A DNA stretch of 36,123 nt from Bacillus sp. MM2020_1 (GCA_011250595.1 JAANMP010000051.1:1-36123); one strand, 5' to 3'; shown: positions 16,016 to 25,246, counted from the first letter of the stretch. The notes: generated from the letters alone by a model not told the origin. Numbers and translations: made by a program.

Positions 16016-17374
16016 CTATTGCAGATATTTTAAAAACATAGTGGCAATTCCAAAGTAGGTAAGTAATGAAAAAATGTCGTTTAAGGTTGTGATCAGCGGC
16101 CCTGAGGCGACTGCAGGGTCAATTTTCATGCGGAAAAGAATGAGCGGAATAATCGTCCCGGCAAGGGTCCCGATGATTAAGGTGAAAAAAAGTGAGCAGC
16201 CGACAACAGCACCTAAAATGAGACTTCCCTGCCATATATAGGCGATAACAGCGATTAGAATAGAGCAGGTAAGGCCGATTGTAACGCCGACGCCAAGTTC
16301 CCTTGTGATTAACCGAGTAATTACGCCTTTATCAATATCATTTGAAATCAGCCCTCTTACTACGACTGCTAGGGATTGCGTTCCTGTGTTTCCAGTCATC
16401 CCGGCAATCATCGGCATAAAAAAGGCAAGTGCAACAACCTGCTTAAGGGTATCTTCAAAACTGCTGATAATTCTCCCTGAGATGACACCGATGAATAATA
16501 GTAAGATCAGCCAAGGGAGTCTTCTGGCAGCGGCAACTAATGTTTTTGTTTCAAAGTCGATTGATTTCCCTGTAGCCGATAATTTTTCGATATCTTCATT
16601 TGCTTCCTTAATCACAATGTCAATAATATCATCGACCGTAACAATCCCGACGAGAATATTATTCTCATCAACAACGGGGATGGCAAGGAAATCATACCGC
16701 CCCACGATTTGGGCCACAACCTCTTGATCTGTGGTGACCGTAACGGAAATGATTCGTTCGTACATAATTGTTCGAATGTGTTCCTCCGGCTCTGCTAAAA
16801 GTAAATCACGGTAAGAAACCACTCCGACTAGTTTTCGCTCTTCATCAATAACATATAAATAGTTAATCGATTCGGCAAACTCAGCGAATACCTTAAACTT
16901 ATCAACGGCTTCGCGAACCGTAAAATAGCTGCGGATCCAAACAAATCGGTTGGTCATGATCCTTCCGGCAGTTTCCGGTGGATATTTCATGATATCTTGG
17001 ACGGCATTAGACTCCTCAGCCTTCATCCCGGATAGGAGGGAATCCTTCTTCTCGGGCGATAATTCATGCAGCAATAACGCCAAATCATCGTTATCCATTA
17101 AATCAAGGACCTTGCCGGACTTTTCAATTCCTAATATATTTAATAAGCCAAGCTGGTCTTCTTTATCAAGTTCTTCCATCAAGTCCGCAAGTACGTCAAT
17201 TTTTAAAAACAGCAGGAACCGACCTTTATGCTTTTCCGGCAGATCCTCATAAATCTTCGCCATATCGTAAGGCTGGAGTTCTTCCAGTATGTTCTCAAAT
17301 TCCGTTTTTTTATTTTCCTTTAAGGTTTTAATTATATAAAGACTTAATTCATCTTGAGTCATGTCTTTAATCAT
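16016..17374 (-). CDS. mgtE: Magnesium transporter MgtE
   Basis: 452 residues. The N-terminal superhelical MgtE_N domain (about 10-125) and two CBS domains (about 130-255: MTNRFVWIRSYFTVREAVDK, then VGVVSYRDLLLAEPEE and VGIVTVDDIID) form the cytosolic magnesium sensor. A plug helix and five membrane helices (about 280-452) follow, with MTGNTGTQSLAV and DPAVASGPLITTLNDI, the latter carrying the conserved pore aspartate. The channel admits Mg2+ when cytosolic levels fall. The only in-frame start is ATG 17374; its ribosome binding site is weak (GGAG about 14 bases away). I looked for an M-box riboswitch upstream and did not find one. The stop codon is followed directly by a dispersed repeat and then a terminator. 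Confidence 0.95.
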   Translation of the reverse strand: MIKDMTQDELSLYIIKTLKENKKTEFENILEELQPYDMAKIYEDLPEKHKGRFLLFLKIDVLADLMEELDKEDQLGLLNILGIEKSGKVLDLMDNDDLALLLHELSPEKKDSLLSGMKAEESNAVQDIMKYPPETAGRIMTNRFVWIRSYFTVREAVDKFKVFAEFAESINYLYVIDEERKLVGVVSYRDLLLAEPEEHIRTIMYERIISVTVTTDQEVVAQIVGRYDFLAIPVVDENNILVGIVTVDDIIDIVIKEANEDIEKLSATGKSIDFETKTLVAAARRLPWLILLLFIGVISGRIISSFEDTLKQVVALAFFMPMIAGMTGNTGTQSLAVVVRGLISNDIDKGVITRLITRELGVGVTIGLTCSILIAVIAYIWQGSLILGAVVGCSLFFTLIIGTLAGTIIPLILFRMKIDPAVASGPLITTLNDIFSLLTYFGIATMFLKYLQ

Positions 17375-17612
17375 GGATGAGAGACCAGCTCCATTCTCTG
17401 CACTACTGCATAAATTCTAACAGGCTATAGAAAAAACAGATGAAAAAGGAAAGATAACAAATACTAATCATCATTAAGCTTAAATCTAGTATGTGTCAAT
17501 CAAACTTATTATTTGTAAAAGAATTGAAATAAGCTATTTGGACTATTATTTGATAAAATAAGGAAGTATTGACTATATCATTATTTAATGTGTTGATCGG
17601 AGGAGTTTTGCT

Positions 17613-18389
17613 TTGAAGAAGCATCATCAAGACATACGGGATCTAATCTATGTCCATTTAAATCAAACAGACCAGTATGTAATGTCTTACGGTATCGAAT
17701 TCGCTGAATTTGCTGCTGCTTTTTCAGGTTCATTAAGTCATTTGCTTTTACTAAAGCACCGCTTTGATGATGCTGATTTTAATATGCATACCCAACTTGA
17801 ATACTGTCCTGAAGAAAGAATTACCAAGTTAGCTGCGGAAGATGTCTATAGTTATGGGGATTTTTGCTGGATTGATTTTATTGAGGAAGATGTGTTGAAT
17901 GAACTGACCGGCCAGGAAATCGCTGAACTATTGTACCTAGGTCATCAAAAGCAACATTTAAAATTGCCTTTTTACAATAAGCTTGGGAACCGTTTTGTTT
18001 ATTTGGCTCATGATGATGGCTGGTTTAACAAAACCTATTACCGAAGCTTCAAGGACTTTTTCCAGGTTCTTAGTGAAGTAGTGGCAGGGAAATTAGCGAA
18101 TCTTAAGCTTGAAAAGTCAATCCTGGGACTTCGTAAGAAAAAATCTTATCCTCAGGTGAATAAAGAAATTCTTCTTTCCTTAACACCTTTCATCAAAGAA
18201 GGAATTTGCATTTCGTTACGAGATGCAGATCACCAACGAGGCCGAATAGAAATTCCCATCTGGGTCATTGGCGATTTTGCCAATATGGATGATATGGTAG
18301 AGGAATATGAGCAAATATCATCAAAGCCCTATCATGCAAAAATCATTTTTGACAAAAAGACAAAAGAATGGAAGTTAAATGTCATCTAA
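17613..18389 (+). CDS. Conserved hypothetical cytoplasmic protein
   Basis: 258 residues, not recognised. Start is TTG with CGGAGGAG about 8 bases upstream; an extended -10 (TG-A-TAAAAT, 17551-17559) precedes it. There is no signal peptide or membrane helix. The protein is rich in aromatic and acidic residues in its first half (YSYGDFCWIDFIEEDVLNEL; YLGHQKQHLKLPFYNKLGN), which resembles DUF-type proteins with an aromatic core. The C-terminus has WVIGDFANMDDMVEEYEQ followed by a beta-rich end. It is monocistronic and divergent from mgtE. No function can be assigned. Confidence 0.75.
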   Translation: MKKHHQDIRDLIYVHLNQTDQYVMSYGIEFAEFAAAFSGSLSHLLLLKHRFDDADFNMHTQLEYCPEERITKLAAEDVYSYGDFCWIDFIEEDVLNELTGQEIAELLYLGHQKQHLKLPFYNKLGNRFVYLAHDDGWFNKTYYRSFKDFFQVLSEVVAGKLANLKLEKSILGLRKKKSYPQVNKEILLSLTPFIKEGICISLRDADHQRGRIEIPIWVIGDFANMDDMVEEYEQISSKPYHAKIIFDKKTKEWKLNVI

Positions 18390-18411
18390 ATCTTTTTGTT
18401 GGGTAAAAATT

Positions 18412-18435
18412 AGTCCCACTCTTTTGGGTGGGACT
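18412..18435. terminator. Bidirectional terminator
   Basis: Stem AGTCCCAC (18412-18419) with GTGGGACT (18428-18435). Minus-strand reading is followed by AATTTTT and ends the UreH-like gene; plus-strand reading (GTTTCC) is weaker. It lies between two convergent genes. Confidence 0.75.
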
Positions 18436-18440
18436 GTTTC

Positions 18441-19109
18441 CTATGAGAACCACAGGTTGAATAGTCCTTCGTTCACGCCTAAGTTATACATATAATAAAT
18501 TCCGAATAATATGCTGATAATGCCTGCAAGATTATTCAAATATCTATTCAACTGTTTCCCAGATGTTAACACAAAGGGTATGCCAATAACCGTTGAAAAG
18601 CTGAGCATACCAACGACGGTACCACAACCGAAAATAAGTATGTATAATGCGCCCTGCCAGGCAGTCGACACCGTACTCATCGTTAATAGAACCATCGCCG
18701 CACTGCCGGCCAGCCCGTGGATGAGCCCGATGAAAAAGGATTTAAAATGGGTCCGATTTTTTTTCTCATGAGTCGAGGTATGATGGGAGTCTTGGTGATG
18801 ATGGCGATGTTTCATAAACGCTACAATACTATTTAAGCCGAGACTAACCAGCATGATCCCCACGATAAATTCAAGACTCAGGGCGACCGTATTAGTGATG
18901 GTGTTTTTGGCAACAATCAAAAACATTCCGACAATGAAAAGTGTGGCAGTGTGCCCAATACCCCAGTAGACACCGGCAAAGATGGAGCGCTTTAAATTTT
19001 TTGATTCACTCGCAATGGTTGATACTGCAATCACATGATCAGGCTCGATTGCATGCTTAATTCCCAACAAAAAGCCTAATAATAATATCGATAATAGTGA
19101 TCCTGTCAT
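18441..19109 (-). CDS. UreH/NicO-type nickel-cobalt transporter
   Basis: 222 residues with six or seven membrane helices. The N-terminal motif GIKHAIEPDHVIAVSTIAS (about 16-34) is the HX4DH nickel-binding signature of the HoxN/NixA and UreH families; GVYWGIGHTATLF follows. A histidine-rich loop (HRHHHQDSHH, about 101-110) could bind metal in the cytosol, and FIGLIHGLAGSAAM is the second conserved motif. It would move Ni2+ or Co2+ across the membrane, in some genomes for urease. No urease or hydrogenase gene is in the window. TAGGAGG lies about 6 bases before the ATG. Confidence 0.85.
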   Translation of the reverse strand: MTGSLLSILLLGFLLGIKHAIEPDHVIAVSTIASESKNLKRSIFAGVYWGIGHTATLFIVGMFLIVAKNTITNTVALSLEFIVGIMLVSLGLNSIVAFMKHRHHHQDSHHTSTHEKKNRTHFKSFFIGLIHGLAGSAAMVLLTMSTVSTAWQGALYILIFGCGTVVGMLSFSTVIGIPFVLTSGKQLNRYLNNLAGIISILFGIYYMYNLGVNEGLFNLWFS

Positions 19110-19124
19110 TATGTCACCTCCTAA

Positions 19125-19147
19125 TTAAACCGTTTAAAATAATTATA
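19125..19147 (-). promoter_or_regulatory. Promoter -10 and overlapping palindrome of the nickel transporter gene
   Basis: On the minus strand a perfect TATAAT (19147-19142) is followed by TTAAAC-G-GTTTAA, a 13-bp palindrome (19137-19125) that would cover the transcription start. Position suggests a repressor site; the regulator is unknown and the -35 is weak. Confidence 0.4.
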
Positions 19148-19330
19148 CAGGATATATATGCTAAAAAAGGATAGAAAATTGACAAAATGGCCATTGTTAG
19201 TTTTTAAGCAAGCTATAGCAATCATAAAATATTCAGTAGGAAAATACAAAAAAGTCTAGGTAACTACATTTCCTTTCTTATGAAATTAAGTGTTAAAATA
19301 TAACCGTGAATGAAAAAATGGAGGTTTCGT

Positions 19331-20404
19331 ATGAAAACAAAATTAGGTTTATTATATGGAGGAAAATCAGCTGAACATCAAGTGTCTCTCCAAACGGCAT
19401 TGGCTGTTATTCGGGCGTTAGACCTTGAAAAATTTGAAATTCATCCTATTTACATAAATACCGAAGGAAAATGGATTAAAGGACCGCAATTAAGTGAGCC
19501 GGTAGAGAACGTGAAGGCACTTGAATTTTCAGAGGGGAATCAATTATCGCCTTTATCACTCGCTCCCGCGCTTTTCCAAGCGGAGAAGCAGGAAACACTG
19601 GATGTGATTTTCCCGTTGTTACACGGTCCAAACGGTGAAGATGGAACCGTGCAAGGATTATTGGAACTGTTAAACCTGCCATACGTAGGCAATGGAGTGC
19701 TTGCTTCTGCTGCAGGTATGGATAAGGTTATGATGAAAAATGTGTTTGCACAGGCAGGGCTTGCCCAAGTGAACTATGTAGCTTTTATAAAAAGTGAATG
19801 GGAAAAAGCAAAAGCAGAGGCCTATAGCAAGGTCGAAACGGAACTTGGCTATCCTTGCTTTGTCAAACCGGCGAACCTGGGCTCAAGTGTCGGCATCAGT
19901 AAATGCACCAATCGTGCGGAATTAGAAGCAGCCTTTGCCGAAGCTTTTCAGTTTGACCGCAAAGTCATTATTGAAGAAGGCGTTGTGGCCCGTGAAATTG
20001 AAGTAGCAGTTCTTGGAAATGATGAGCCTGAATGTTCGGTTGCCGGTGAAATTGTTCCGAAAAAGGACTTCTACGATTATAAAGCGAAATATGAAAGTGG
20101 GGATACGGCGCTAATCATCCCAGCTGACATTACAGACGAGGAATATGCGCAACTGAATGAAATGGCGATTAAAGCTTTTAAAGCTTTGGATTGTTCCGGA
20201 TTAGTCCGTGCTGATTTCTTTTTAACAAAAGATGGGAAAGCCCTGATTAATGAGGTAAACACGATGCCAGGCTTCACCCCGTTTAGTATGTTCCCGCTCC
20301 TCTGGAAGCACACGGGATTAGAGTATCCACAATTGATTGAGCGACTTGTAAGTCTAGCTAAAGAAAGACATGCCGAGAAACAACAGATAAAGTTTACTTT
20401 TTAA
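19331..20404 (+). CDS. ddl: D-alanine--D-alanine ligase
   Basis: 357 residues. Makes the D-Ala-D-Ala dipeptide for peptidoglycan precursors, in the cytoplasm, using ATP. ATP-grasp architecture: N-terminal Rossmann part with [14 protein letters not shown] (5-18) and [20 protein letters not shown], central ATP-binding part with [16 protein letters not shown] and VIIEEGV, and C-terminal [18 protein letters not shown] metal and substrate site ([16 protein letters not shown]). The ATG at 19331 has ATGGAGG 6 bases upstream; the in-frame ATG at 19310 lies before that site. It supplies the substrate of murF, the next gene, as in B. subtilis. A dispersed repeat starts at its stop codon. Confidence 0.97.
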   Translation: MKTKLGLLYGGKSAEHQVSLQTALAVIRALDLEKFEIHPIYINTEGKWIKGPQLSEPVENVKALEFSEGNQLSPLSLAPALFQAEKQETLDVIFPLLHGPNGEDGTVQGLLELLNLPYVGNGVLASAAGMDKVMMKNVFAQAGLAQVNYVAFIKSEWEKAKAEAYSKVETELGYPCFVKPANLGSSVGISKCTNRAELEAAFAEAFQFDRKVIIEEGVVAREIEVAVLGNDEPECSVAGEIVPKKDFYDYKAKYESGDTALIIPADITDEEYAQLNEMAIKAFKALDCSGLVRADFFLTKDGKALINEVNTMPGFTPFSMFPLLWKHTGLEYPQLIERLVSLAKERHAEKQQIKFTF

Positions 20405-20590
20405 AAAGATAAGAAATTATAATTTCGGCTTTGAAAACTGTCTAGCTCCAGCGCCCTAGCGGCTAGTGTCCTTCGCTCTCCGCCCTACGATAAGTCAACA
20501 TCGAATCGCCTCCGGCTCTTCGTGTTTCCTTTATCTCAGTTGGAGCGCTCCAGGCCATACGCCGCTAAACAGGGCGCTTGCGCCTTTCTT
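20402..20590. repeat. Dispersed hairpin-forming repeat, copy 2
   Basis: Second near-identical copy of the element at 15829-16015, here in the 291-base gap between ddl and murF. Core at 20439-20583; the same complementary ends (AGCGCCCT...AGGGCGCT; AGCGGC...GCCGCT) and central TGGAGCGCTCCA palindrome are intact. It lies inside what should be a ddl-murF transcript. Confidence 0.85.
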
Positions 20591-20695
20591 ATAAATGGAG
20601 ACACGGCTAATGTGCCGTGTCCGTTTCTATGTCGAAAAGCGGAATCGCCCGATGAGTGAAATCCAATATCACTTTTTAAAAAAGGAGGATATCAA

Positions 20696-22084
20696 TTGAT
20701 AAATCGAACGTTAACACAGATTGCAGAAATGGTTTCCGCACAAAATGATTTTAATCCGTTTGCTGAAACGATTATTACGGGGGTTTCGATTGATTCTCGT
20801 AAGATCGAAATCGGAAACTTGTTTATTCCTTTTAAAGGAGAGCATTCTGACGGACATGTATATGTGGAGGAATCCATCAAGAAAGGGGCAAGTGCTGCCC
20901 TTTGGCAAAAGGATGTGCCGAACCCGCCAACCCATTTGCCCATTTTGATTGTCGATAATTGCCTTGTGGCCTTACAGGAATTAGCAAGAAACTACCGGAA
21001 GCAATTAAACGTAAAAGTAGTCGGTATCACAGGAAGCAATGGGAAAACAACGACAAAAGATATGACGGCTGGCATACTTTCTACCCAATATAAAGTTCAA
21101 AAGACAGAAGGAAATTATAATAATCATATTGGTCTTCCATTAACAGTCTTAGGTTTAAACGAAGACACGGAAATTGCCGTCCTCGAAATGGGGATGAGCG
21201 GCAGAGGAGAGATTGAATTCCTTACGAATCTTGCCTGCCCGGATGCAGTTGTAATTACCAATATTGGTGAATCACATCTTCTTGATCTTGGCTCACGGGA
21301 AGGAATTGCGGATGCAAAACTTGAAATCCTGCAAGGGCTAAAAGAGGGGGGACTAGCTGTCCTCCATGGTGATGAACCACTGCTGATGGAACGCATTCAA
21401 GCATATAAAGGCAGTGTCCGGGTTGAAACGTTCGGCAGAAATGAAACAAATAATATTTTTCCAACTGAAATTACCCAGTTAGATAATGGGAATCGTTTTA
21501 AAATCAATACCTCGACCACTTCTTTTGAACTTCCGGTCCTAGGAACTCATAATATATTAAATGCGCTTGCTTCGATGCTAATTGCAAACTATTTCTCCAT
21601 CCCTTTCGAGAAAATGAATGACGGTTTGGCTGGTATTAAGCTTACAAACATGCGGATGGAGCTAGTAGAAGGGGAGCAGGGTGAAAAAATAATTAATGAT
21701 GCCTATAATGCAAGCCCCACTTCGATGATGGCTGCCATTGAATTAGTATCTAATCTTAAAGGCTATGAGCAAAAAATTCTGGTCTTAGGTGATATGTTAG
21801 AGCTTGGTCCGCAAGAAGAACAGTATCATCAGCAAATTGGAGCTGCCTTAAATAGTGATAAAATCGATCTTTTATTCACCTATGGTAACTTAGGCGGACA
21901 GATCGCCAACTCAGCTCGCAGCCTTTTGGGAGAAGAACGAGTCTTTGCCTTCACAGACAAGGCATTACTTATACAAGAACTAAAGCGGCATGTAAATAGA
22001 AACACATTAATCCTTATAAAAGCATCGAGAGGAATGAAATTAGAGGAAATAGTTACCTCACTGCAAAAAGATATAGGAAATTAA
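20696..22084 (+). CDS. murF: UDP-MurNAc-tripeptide:D-Ala-D-Ala ligase
   Basis: 462 residues. Adds D-Ala-D-Ala to UDP-MurNAc-tripeptide, the last cytoplasmic step of the pentapeptide precursor. Mur-ligase layout: N-terminal UDP-binding domain (about 1-105, with GVSIDSRKIEIGNLFIPFKG), central ATPase domain with the P-loop GITGSNGKTTTKDM (about 110-123), NYNNHIGLPLTVL and EMGMSGRGEI, and C-terminal domain with NDAYNASPTSM and VLGDMLELG. Start is TTG with AAGGAGG 7 bases upstream. It follows ddl as in B. subtilis, separated by an inserted repeat element. Confidence 0.97.
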   Translation: MINRTLTQIAEMVSAQNDFNPFAETIITGVSIDSRKIEIGNLFIPFKGEHSDGHVYVEESIKKGASAALWQKDVPNPPTHLPILIVDNCLVALQELARNYRKQLNVKVVGITGSNGKTTTKDMTAGILSTQYKVQKTEGNYNNHIGLPLTVLGLNEDTEIAVLEMGMSGRGEIEFLTNLACPDAVVITNIGESHLLDLGSREGIADAKLEILQGLKEGGLAVLHGDEPLLMERIQAYKGSVRVETFGRNETNNIFPTEITQLDNGNRFKINTSTTSFELPVLGTHNILNALASMLIANYFSIPFEKMNDGLAGIKLTNMRMELVEGEQGEKIINDAYNASPTSMMAAIELVSNLKGYEQKILVLGDMLELGPQEEQYHQQIGAALNSDKIDLLFTYGNLGGQIANSARSLLGEERVFAFTDKALLIQELKRHVNRNTLILIKASRGMKLEEIVTSLQKDIGN

Positions 22085-22233
22085 AACTTGCCAGTTCATG
22101 CATGATTTCAGCTTGATAAAAGAAAAATAACTGAGACCCCCCTTGTGAGGAGAAGTTGCCCTTATTATCGAGTAATAGACATTTGATGAAGCGATAAGAT
22201 TAGTTTGAGACAACTGTAACAAACTTGTCTTGA

Positions 22234-22262
22234 TTGCAAAATACTAGCAATAGTGGTATGAT
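22234..22262 (+). promoter_or_regulatory. Promoter of a short terminated leader or small RNA before cshA
   Basis: TTGCAA (22234-22239) and TATGAT (22257-22262) are 17 bases apart, with TG-G just before the -10, making it an extended -10 promoter. Transcription would start near 22269 and meet a terminator only about 60 bases later. Confidence 0.55.
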
Positions 22263-22298
22263 GTTCATCAACGTGTCTAAAGAACGATTATTAAAGGG

Positions 22299-22328
22299 CA
22301 TACTCCTTGAGGGAGCATGTTTTTTTTT
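22299..22328 (+). terminator. Rho-independent terminator between murF and cshA
   Basis: Stem CATACTCC (22299-22306) with GGGAGCATG (22311-22319), one mismatch, 4-nt loop, followed by nine T residues. It may end the ddl-murF transcript, act as an attenuator of a cshA leader, or end a small RNA. The gene-free stretch 22085-22643 (559 bases) holds this unit, a decayed repeat copy, and otherwise nothing I can identify. Confidence 0.8.
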
Positions 22329-22367
22329 GGTAAAATAAAGATGTTACCTAATTACGGCATTTTGATG

Positions 22368-22577
22368 CGTGTCAGCTCAAGCGCCATGGGAACCGAGCCG
22401 TTTCGGTCCTGCCTAAGATGAAGTATGAAAGTCCACTTCCATCCATCCTTGATGAAATTAAATCTACTTGAACAAAAGTAAAATAGAACCTATTTCATTT
22501 TTAGTTAAGTCTAAAAGGACTTCAACTTGGGCCCTCCAGCGCTTTTCGCCTCTAAGAGCAGGCGCTTACGCTTTTCT
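22368..22577. repeat. Decayed copy of the dispersed repeat
   Basis: The left end GTCAGCTCAAGCGCC and the right end (CTTGGGCCCTCCAGCGC...CAGGCGCTTACGC) match the ends of the copies at 15829 and 20402, while the middle has diverged and includes unrelated AT-rich sequence. Probably an old or rearranged member of the same family. Confidence 0.55.
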
Positions 22578-22643
22578 GAGTATCAGGCGAAAATATTCAG
22601 CATTAAAAAAATATTTTCACATAGATGAAGGAGAATGAAAACA

Positions 22644-24146
22644 TTGACAAAGTTTGAAGATTTAGGCATTAGTAATGCCACGTTACAAGCAGTCCTCAAA
22701 ATGGGTTTTGAGGAAGCAACACCAATCCAGGCAGAAACCATTCCATTGGGGCTAAAAGGTATTGATTTGATCGGGCAAGCTCAAACAGGAACAGGTAAAA
22801 CAGCTGCATTTGGTATTCCATTGGTGGAAAAAGTTGATGTTAGTGCGGATGCAATTCAAGGCATCATTATTGCGCCAACTCGTGAACTTGCGATTCAAGT
22901 ATCAGAAGAGCTTTATAAAATTGGTTCGGGCAAAAGAGTTCGTGTATTACCAATTTATGGTGGCCAGGACATTAGTCGTCAGATTCGATCATTAAAGAAA
23001 GCACCACATATCATTGTTGGTACTCCTGGACGTGTATTGGATCATATCAACAGAAAAACGATGCGTCTTGATACAGTAAACACAGTAATCCTTGATGAAG
23101 CAGACGAAATGTTAAACATGGGATTCATTGAAGACATTGAATCGATCCTTGCTGCTACACCTGCAGAGCGTCAAACATTACTTTTCTCAGCAACCATGCC
23201 GGGACCGATTCAAAGAATGGCTGAAAAGTTCATGAAGGACCCGCAAATCGTTCGTGTGAAAACGAAAGAAATGACTGTTCCTTTGATTGATCAATATTAT
23301 CTTGAAGTAATTGAAAGAAATAAATTCGATGTATTAACAAGACTTCTTGATATTCAATCCCCAGAACTAGCTATTGTGTTTGGTCGTACGAAGCGCCGTG
23401 TTGATGAATTATCGGAAGCACTAACGTTAAGAGGTTATACAGCGGAAGGTATTCACGGTGATTTAAGCCAAGCCAAACGTCTTTCTGTTCTTCGTAAGTT
23501 TAAAGAAGGAACAATTGATGTCCTTGTTGCAACAGACGTAGCTGCAAGGGGTCTTGATATTTCCGGAGTAACGCATGTATATAACTTTGATATTCCACAG
23601 GATCCAGAAAGCTACGTTCACCGTATTGGACGTACAGGACGTGCGGGTAAGAAGGGTGTAGCTTTAACATTTATTACACCTCGTGAAAAATCATATCTAG
23701 CTGTTGTTGAAAAGACGACGAGAAGCAAGATGGAAAAAATGAAGGCACCTACGCTTGATGAAGCATTAGAAGGCCAACAAAAAGCGGTTGTAGAGAAAAT
23801 CGTGGCAACGATCGAATCGAATAATTTACATTATTATAAAGCAGCGGCGCAAGAATTGTTGGAAGAAAATGATGCATCAACTGTCATCGCAGCTGTGTTG
23901 AAAATGTTAACAAAAGAACCGGATACCACTCCGATTAAACTAACAGAAGAACAGTCTCCACAAAGAAGAGAAAGAAAACCACAGGACCGTGACCGTAGAA
24001 GAAGAGATGATTCTAGAGGTTCAAGTTCATACGGTGGCGACCGTAACAGGAAAAAAGCACCGGCTGGAAAGCCACGCAGTGGTGAAAAAAGAACTGGCGG
24101 CGGTGGCGGTAAATCATCATCAAAGCCAAGAACGTTTAATCATTAA
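22644..24146 (+). CDS. cshA: DEAD-box ATP-dependent RNA helicase CshA
   Basis: 500 residues from TTG 22644, which has GGAG 10 bases upstream; ATG 22635 is in frame but only 1 base from the ribosome binding site. It unwinds RNA in mRNA decay, ribosome assembly and cold adaptation, and is part of the degradosome-like complex in B. subtilis. Motifs: Q motif GFEEATPIQ (21-29), Walker A AQTGTGKT (46-53), PTRELA, TPGR, DEAD (151-154), SAT, and in the second RecA domain [14 protein letters not shown] and [10 protein letters not shown]. The last 70 residues are a basic, Gly/Ser/Arg-rich low-complexity tail typical of CshA. Neighbours match the B. subtilis ydbR locus. It may be controlled by the upstream terminated leader. 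Confidence 0.95.
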   Translation: MTKFEDLGISNATLQAVLKMGFEEATPIQAETIPLGLKGIDLIGQAQTGTGKTAAFGIPLVEKVDVSADAIQGIIIAPTRELAIQVSEELYKIGSGKRVRVLPIYGGQDISRQIRSLKKAPHIIVGTPGRVLDHINRKTMRLDTVNTVILDEADEMLNMGFIEDIESILAATPAERQTLLFSATMPGPIQRMAEKFMKDPQIVRVKTKEMTVPLIDQYYLEVIERNKFDVLTRLLDIQSPELAIVFGRTKRRVDELSEALTLRGYTAEGIHGDLSQAKRLSVLRKFKEGTIDVLVATDVAARGLDISGVTHVYNFDIPQDPESYVHRIGRTGRAGKKGVALTFITPREKSYLAVVEKTTRSKMEKMKAPTLDEALEGQQKAVVEKIVATIESNNLHYYKAAAQELLEENDASTVIAAVLKMLTKEPDTTPIKLTEEQSPQRRERKPQDRDRRRRDDSRGSSSYGGDRNRKKAPAGKPRSGEKRTGGGGGKSSSKPRTFNH

Positions 24147-24151
24147 TAGAA

Positions 24152-24190
24152 AAGCGGAAGCGCCCCTAGGCGCTGTAGCTGGACAGTTAT
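24152..24190 (-). repeat. Short member of the dispersed repeat family
   Basis: Read on the minus strand it begins ACTGTCCAGCTACAGCGCCT and ends GGGGCGCTTCCGCTTTT, which joins the left and right ends of the larger copies with the middle missing. GCGCC and GGCGC pair around a tiny loop. Confidence 0.6.
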
Positions 24191-24195
24191 AAAGC

Positions 24196-24227
24196 AAAAG
24201 CATGAACATTAGGTTCATGCTTTTTTT
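24196..24227 (+). terminator. Rho-independent terminator of cshA
   Basis: Twelve-base stem AAAAGCATGAAC / GTTCATGCTTTT with a 5-nt loop, followed by TTT. Confidence 0.9.
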
Positions 24228-24280
24228 CTATGTCTAAAAGGGGAATAGTAAATTAAACACATTCAGTTGGAGTGATTATG

Positions 24281-25246
24281 ATGACGATTGTTAGACTTGG
24301 ATATGTCGCAATGAGTGTCGAACTTCAGAATGCCTCCCCCTCGCAAACGATGACATTTGCTCAATTTAAAAAAATTAAAGACCGGGACGCAGCGATTCGG
24401 AAACTAGAGAGAATTGCTGTATCAAACTTAGAGAATTGCTTACGGCTATTAAAACACAATGCCGGCAATCAAATTCATTTTTTTAGGTTTAGTTCACGGC
24501 TCATTCCCCTTGCTAATCATGAAGAATTGCCGGATTGGGACTACATGAAACCGTTGAAAGAACCACTCAACAAACTGGCTAGTTATATCAAGGAAAACCC
24601 ATCTAGGAATGACTTCCATCCGGACCACTTTGTGGTGCTTAATTCGCCTGATAAGGACATTTTAAAAAATTCCTTAAAGACGCTTGCTATGCATGAAAGG
24701 CTCCTAAAAGGGATGGAGATTGATACCGAACACCGTTGTGTATTACACGTCGGCGGAGGATATAACGATAAAGAGAAAGCTCTGGAATTATTCATTCATA
24801 ACTGGGCCTACGTTTCCCCTTCGATTCAAAGAATGATTATGCTCGAAAATGATGATACGACGTTTACGGTAAAAGATACATTATATCTTTGTGAGAAATT
24901 GGGTCTGCCGATGGTGTTTGATTATCATCATCATCTTGCTCATCATGAGGAGGATGATTGGCAAGAGGATTGGGAACGGATCATTGGGACCTGGTCACAG
25001 TCCTCGCTGCCAATAAAGATGCATATATCTAGTCCACGCTCTGAAAAAGATTTCAGGGCACATGCAGACACCATTGATCCGCAGATGTTTCTTCGCTTTT
25101 TACATGAGGTCAAGGGGACGGTTCTGGAAATTCATTGTATGATTGAAGCAAAGCAAAAAGATGCGGCACTTTTTCAATTAGTCAAGGATATGCAAGAAAG
25201 TGAAGGAATCACGTGGCTTGACCAGTCCAGTTTTATCATCGATTAA
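24281..25246 (+). CDS. uvsE: UV DNA damage endonuclease UvsE
   Basis: 321 residues. Nicks DNA 5' to cyclobutane dimers and 6-4 photoproducts to start alternative excision repair; a TIM-barrel metal enzyme. Visible motifs are VRLGYVAMS at the N-terminus, NCLRLLKHNAGNQIHFFRFSSRLIPLA (residues 50-76, recognition helix region), VLHVGGGYNDKEKALE, LENDD, MVFDYHHHLAHH with metal-binding histidines, PIKMHISSPR and VLEIHCMIEAKQKD. Starts at 24278 and 24272 are also in frame; 24281 has the best spacing (8 bases) from GGAG. UvsE is typical of Bacillaceae spores; in B. subtilis it is elsewhere (ywjD), so its position between cshA and ydbS differs. In B. subtilis it is a sporulation gene; no promoter is clear here. 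Confidence 0.93.
   Translation: MTIVRLGYVAMSVELQNASPSQTMTFAQFKKIKDRDAAIRKLERIAVSNLENCLRLLKHNAGNQIHFFRFSSRLIPLANHEELPDWDYMKPLKEPLNKLASYIKENPSRNDFHPDHFVVLNSPDKDILKNSLKTLAMHERLLKGMEIDTEHRCVLHVGGGYNDKEKALELFIHNWAYVSPSIQRMIMLENDDTTFTVKDTLYLCEKLGLPMVFDYHHHLAHHEEDDWQEDWERIIGTWSQSSLPIKMHISSPRSEKDFRAHADTIDPQMFLRFLHEVKGTVLEIHCMIEAKQKDAALFQLVKDMQESEGITWLDQSSFIID

Noticed and set aside
17375..17612. M-box magnesium riboswitch upstream of mgtE
   Set aside because: I searched the minus strand for the conserved core and found neither the motifs nor a terminator-like expression platform.
22261..22338. A 25-codon frame within the short leader before cshA
   Set aside because: Its ATG overlaps the -10 hexamer, so it would not be in the transcript, and it runs through the terminator.
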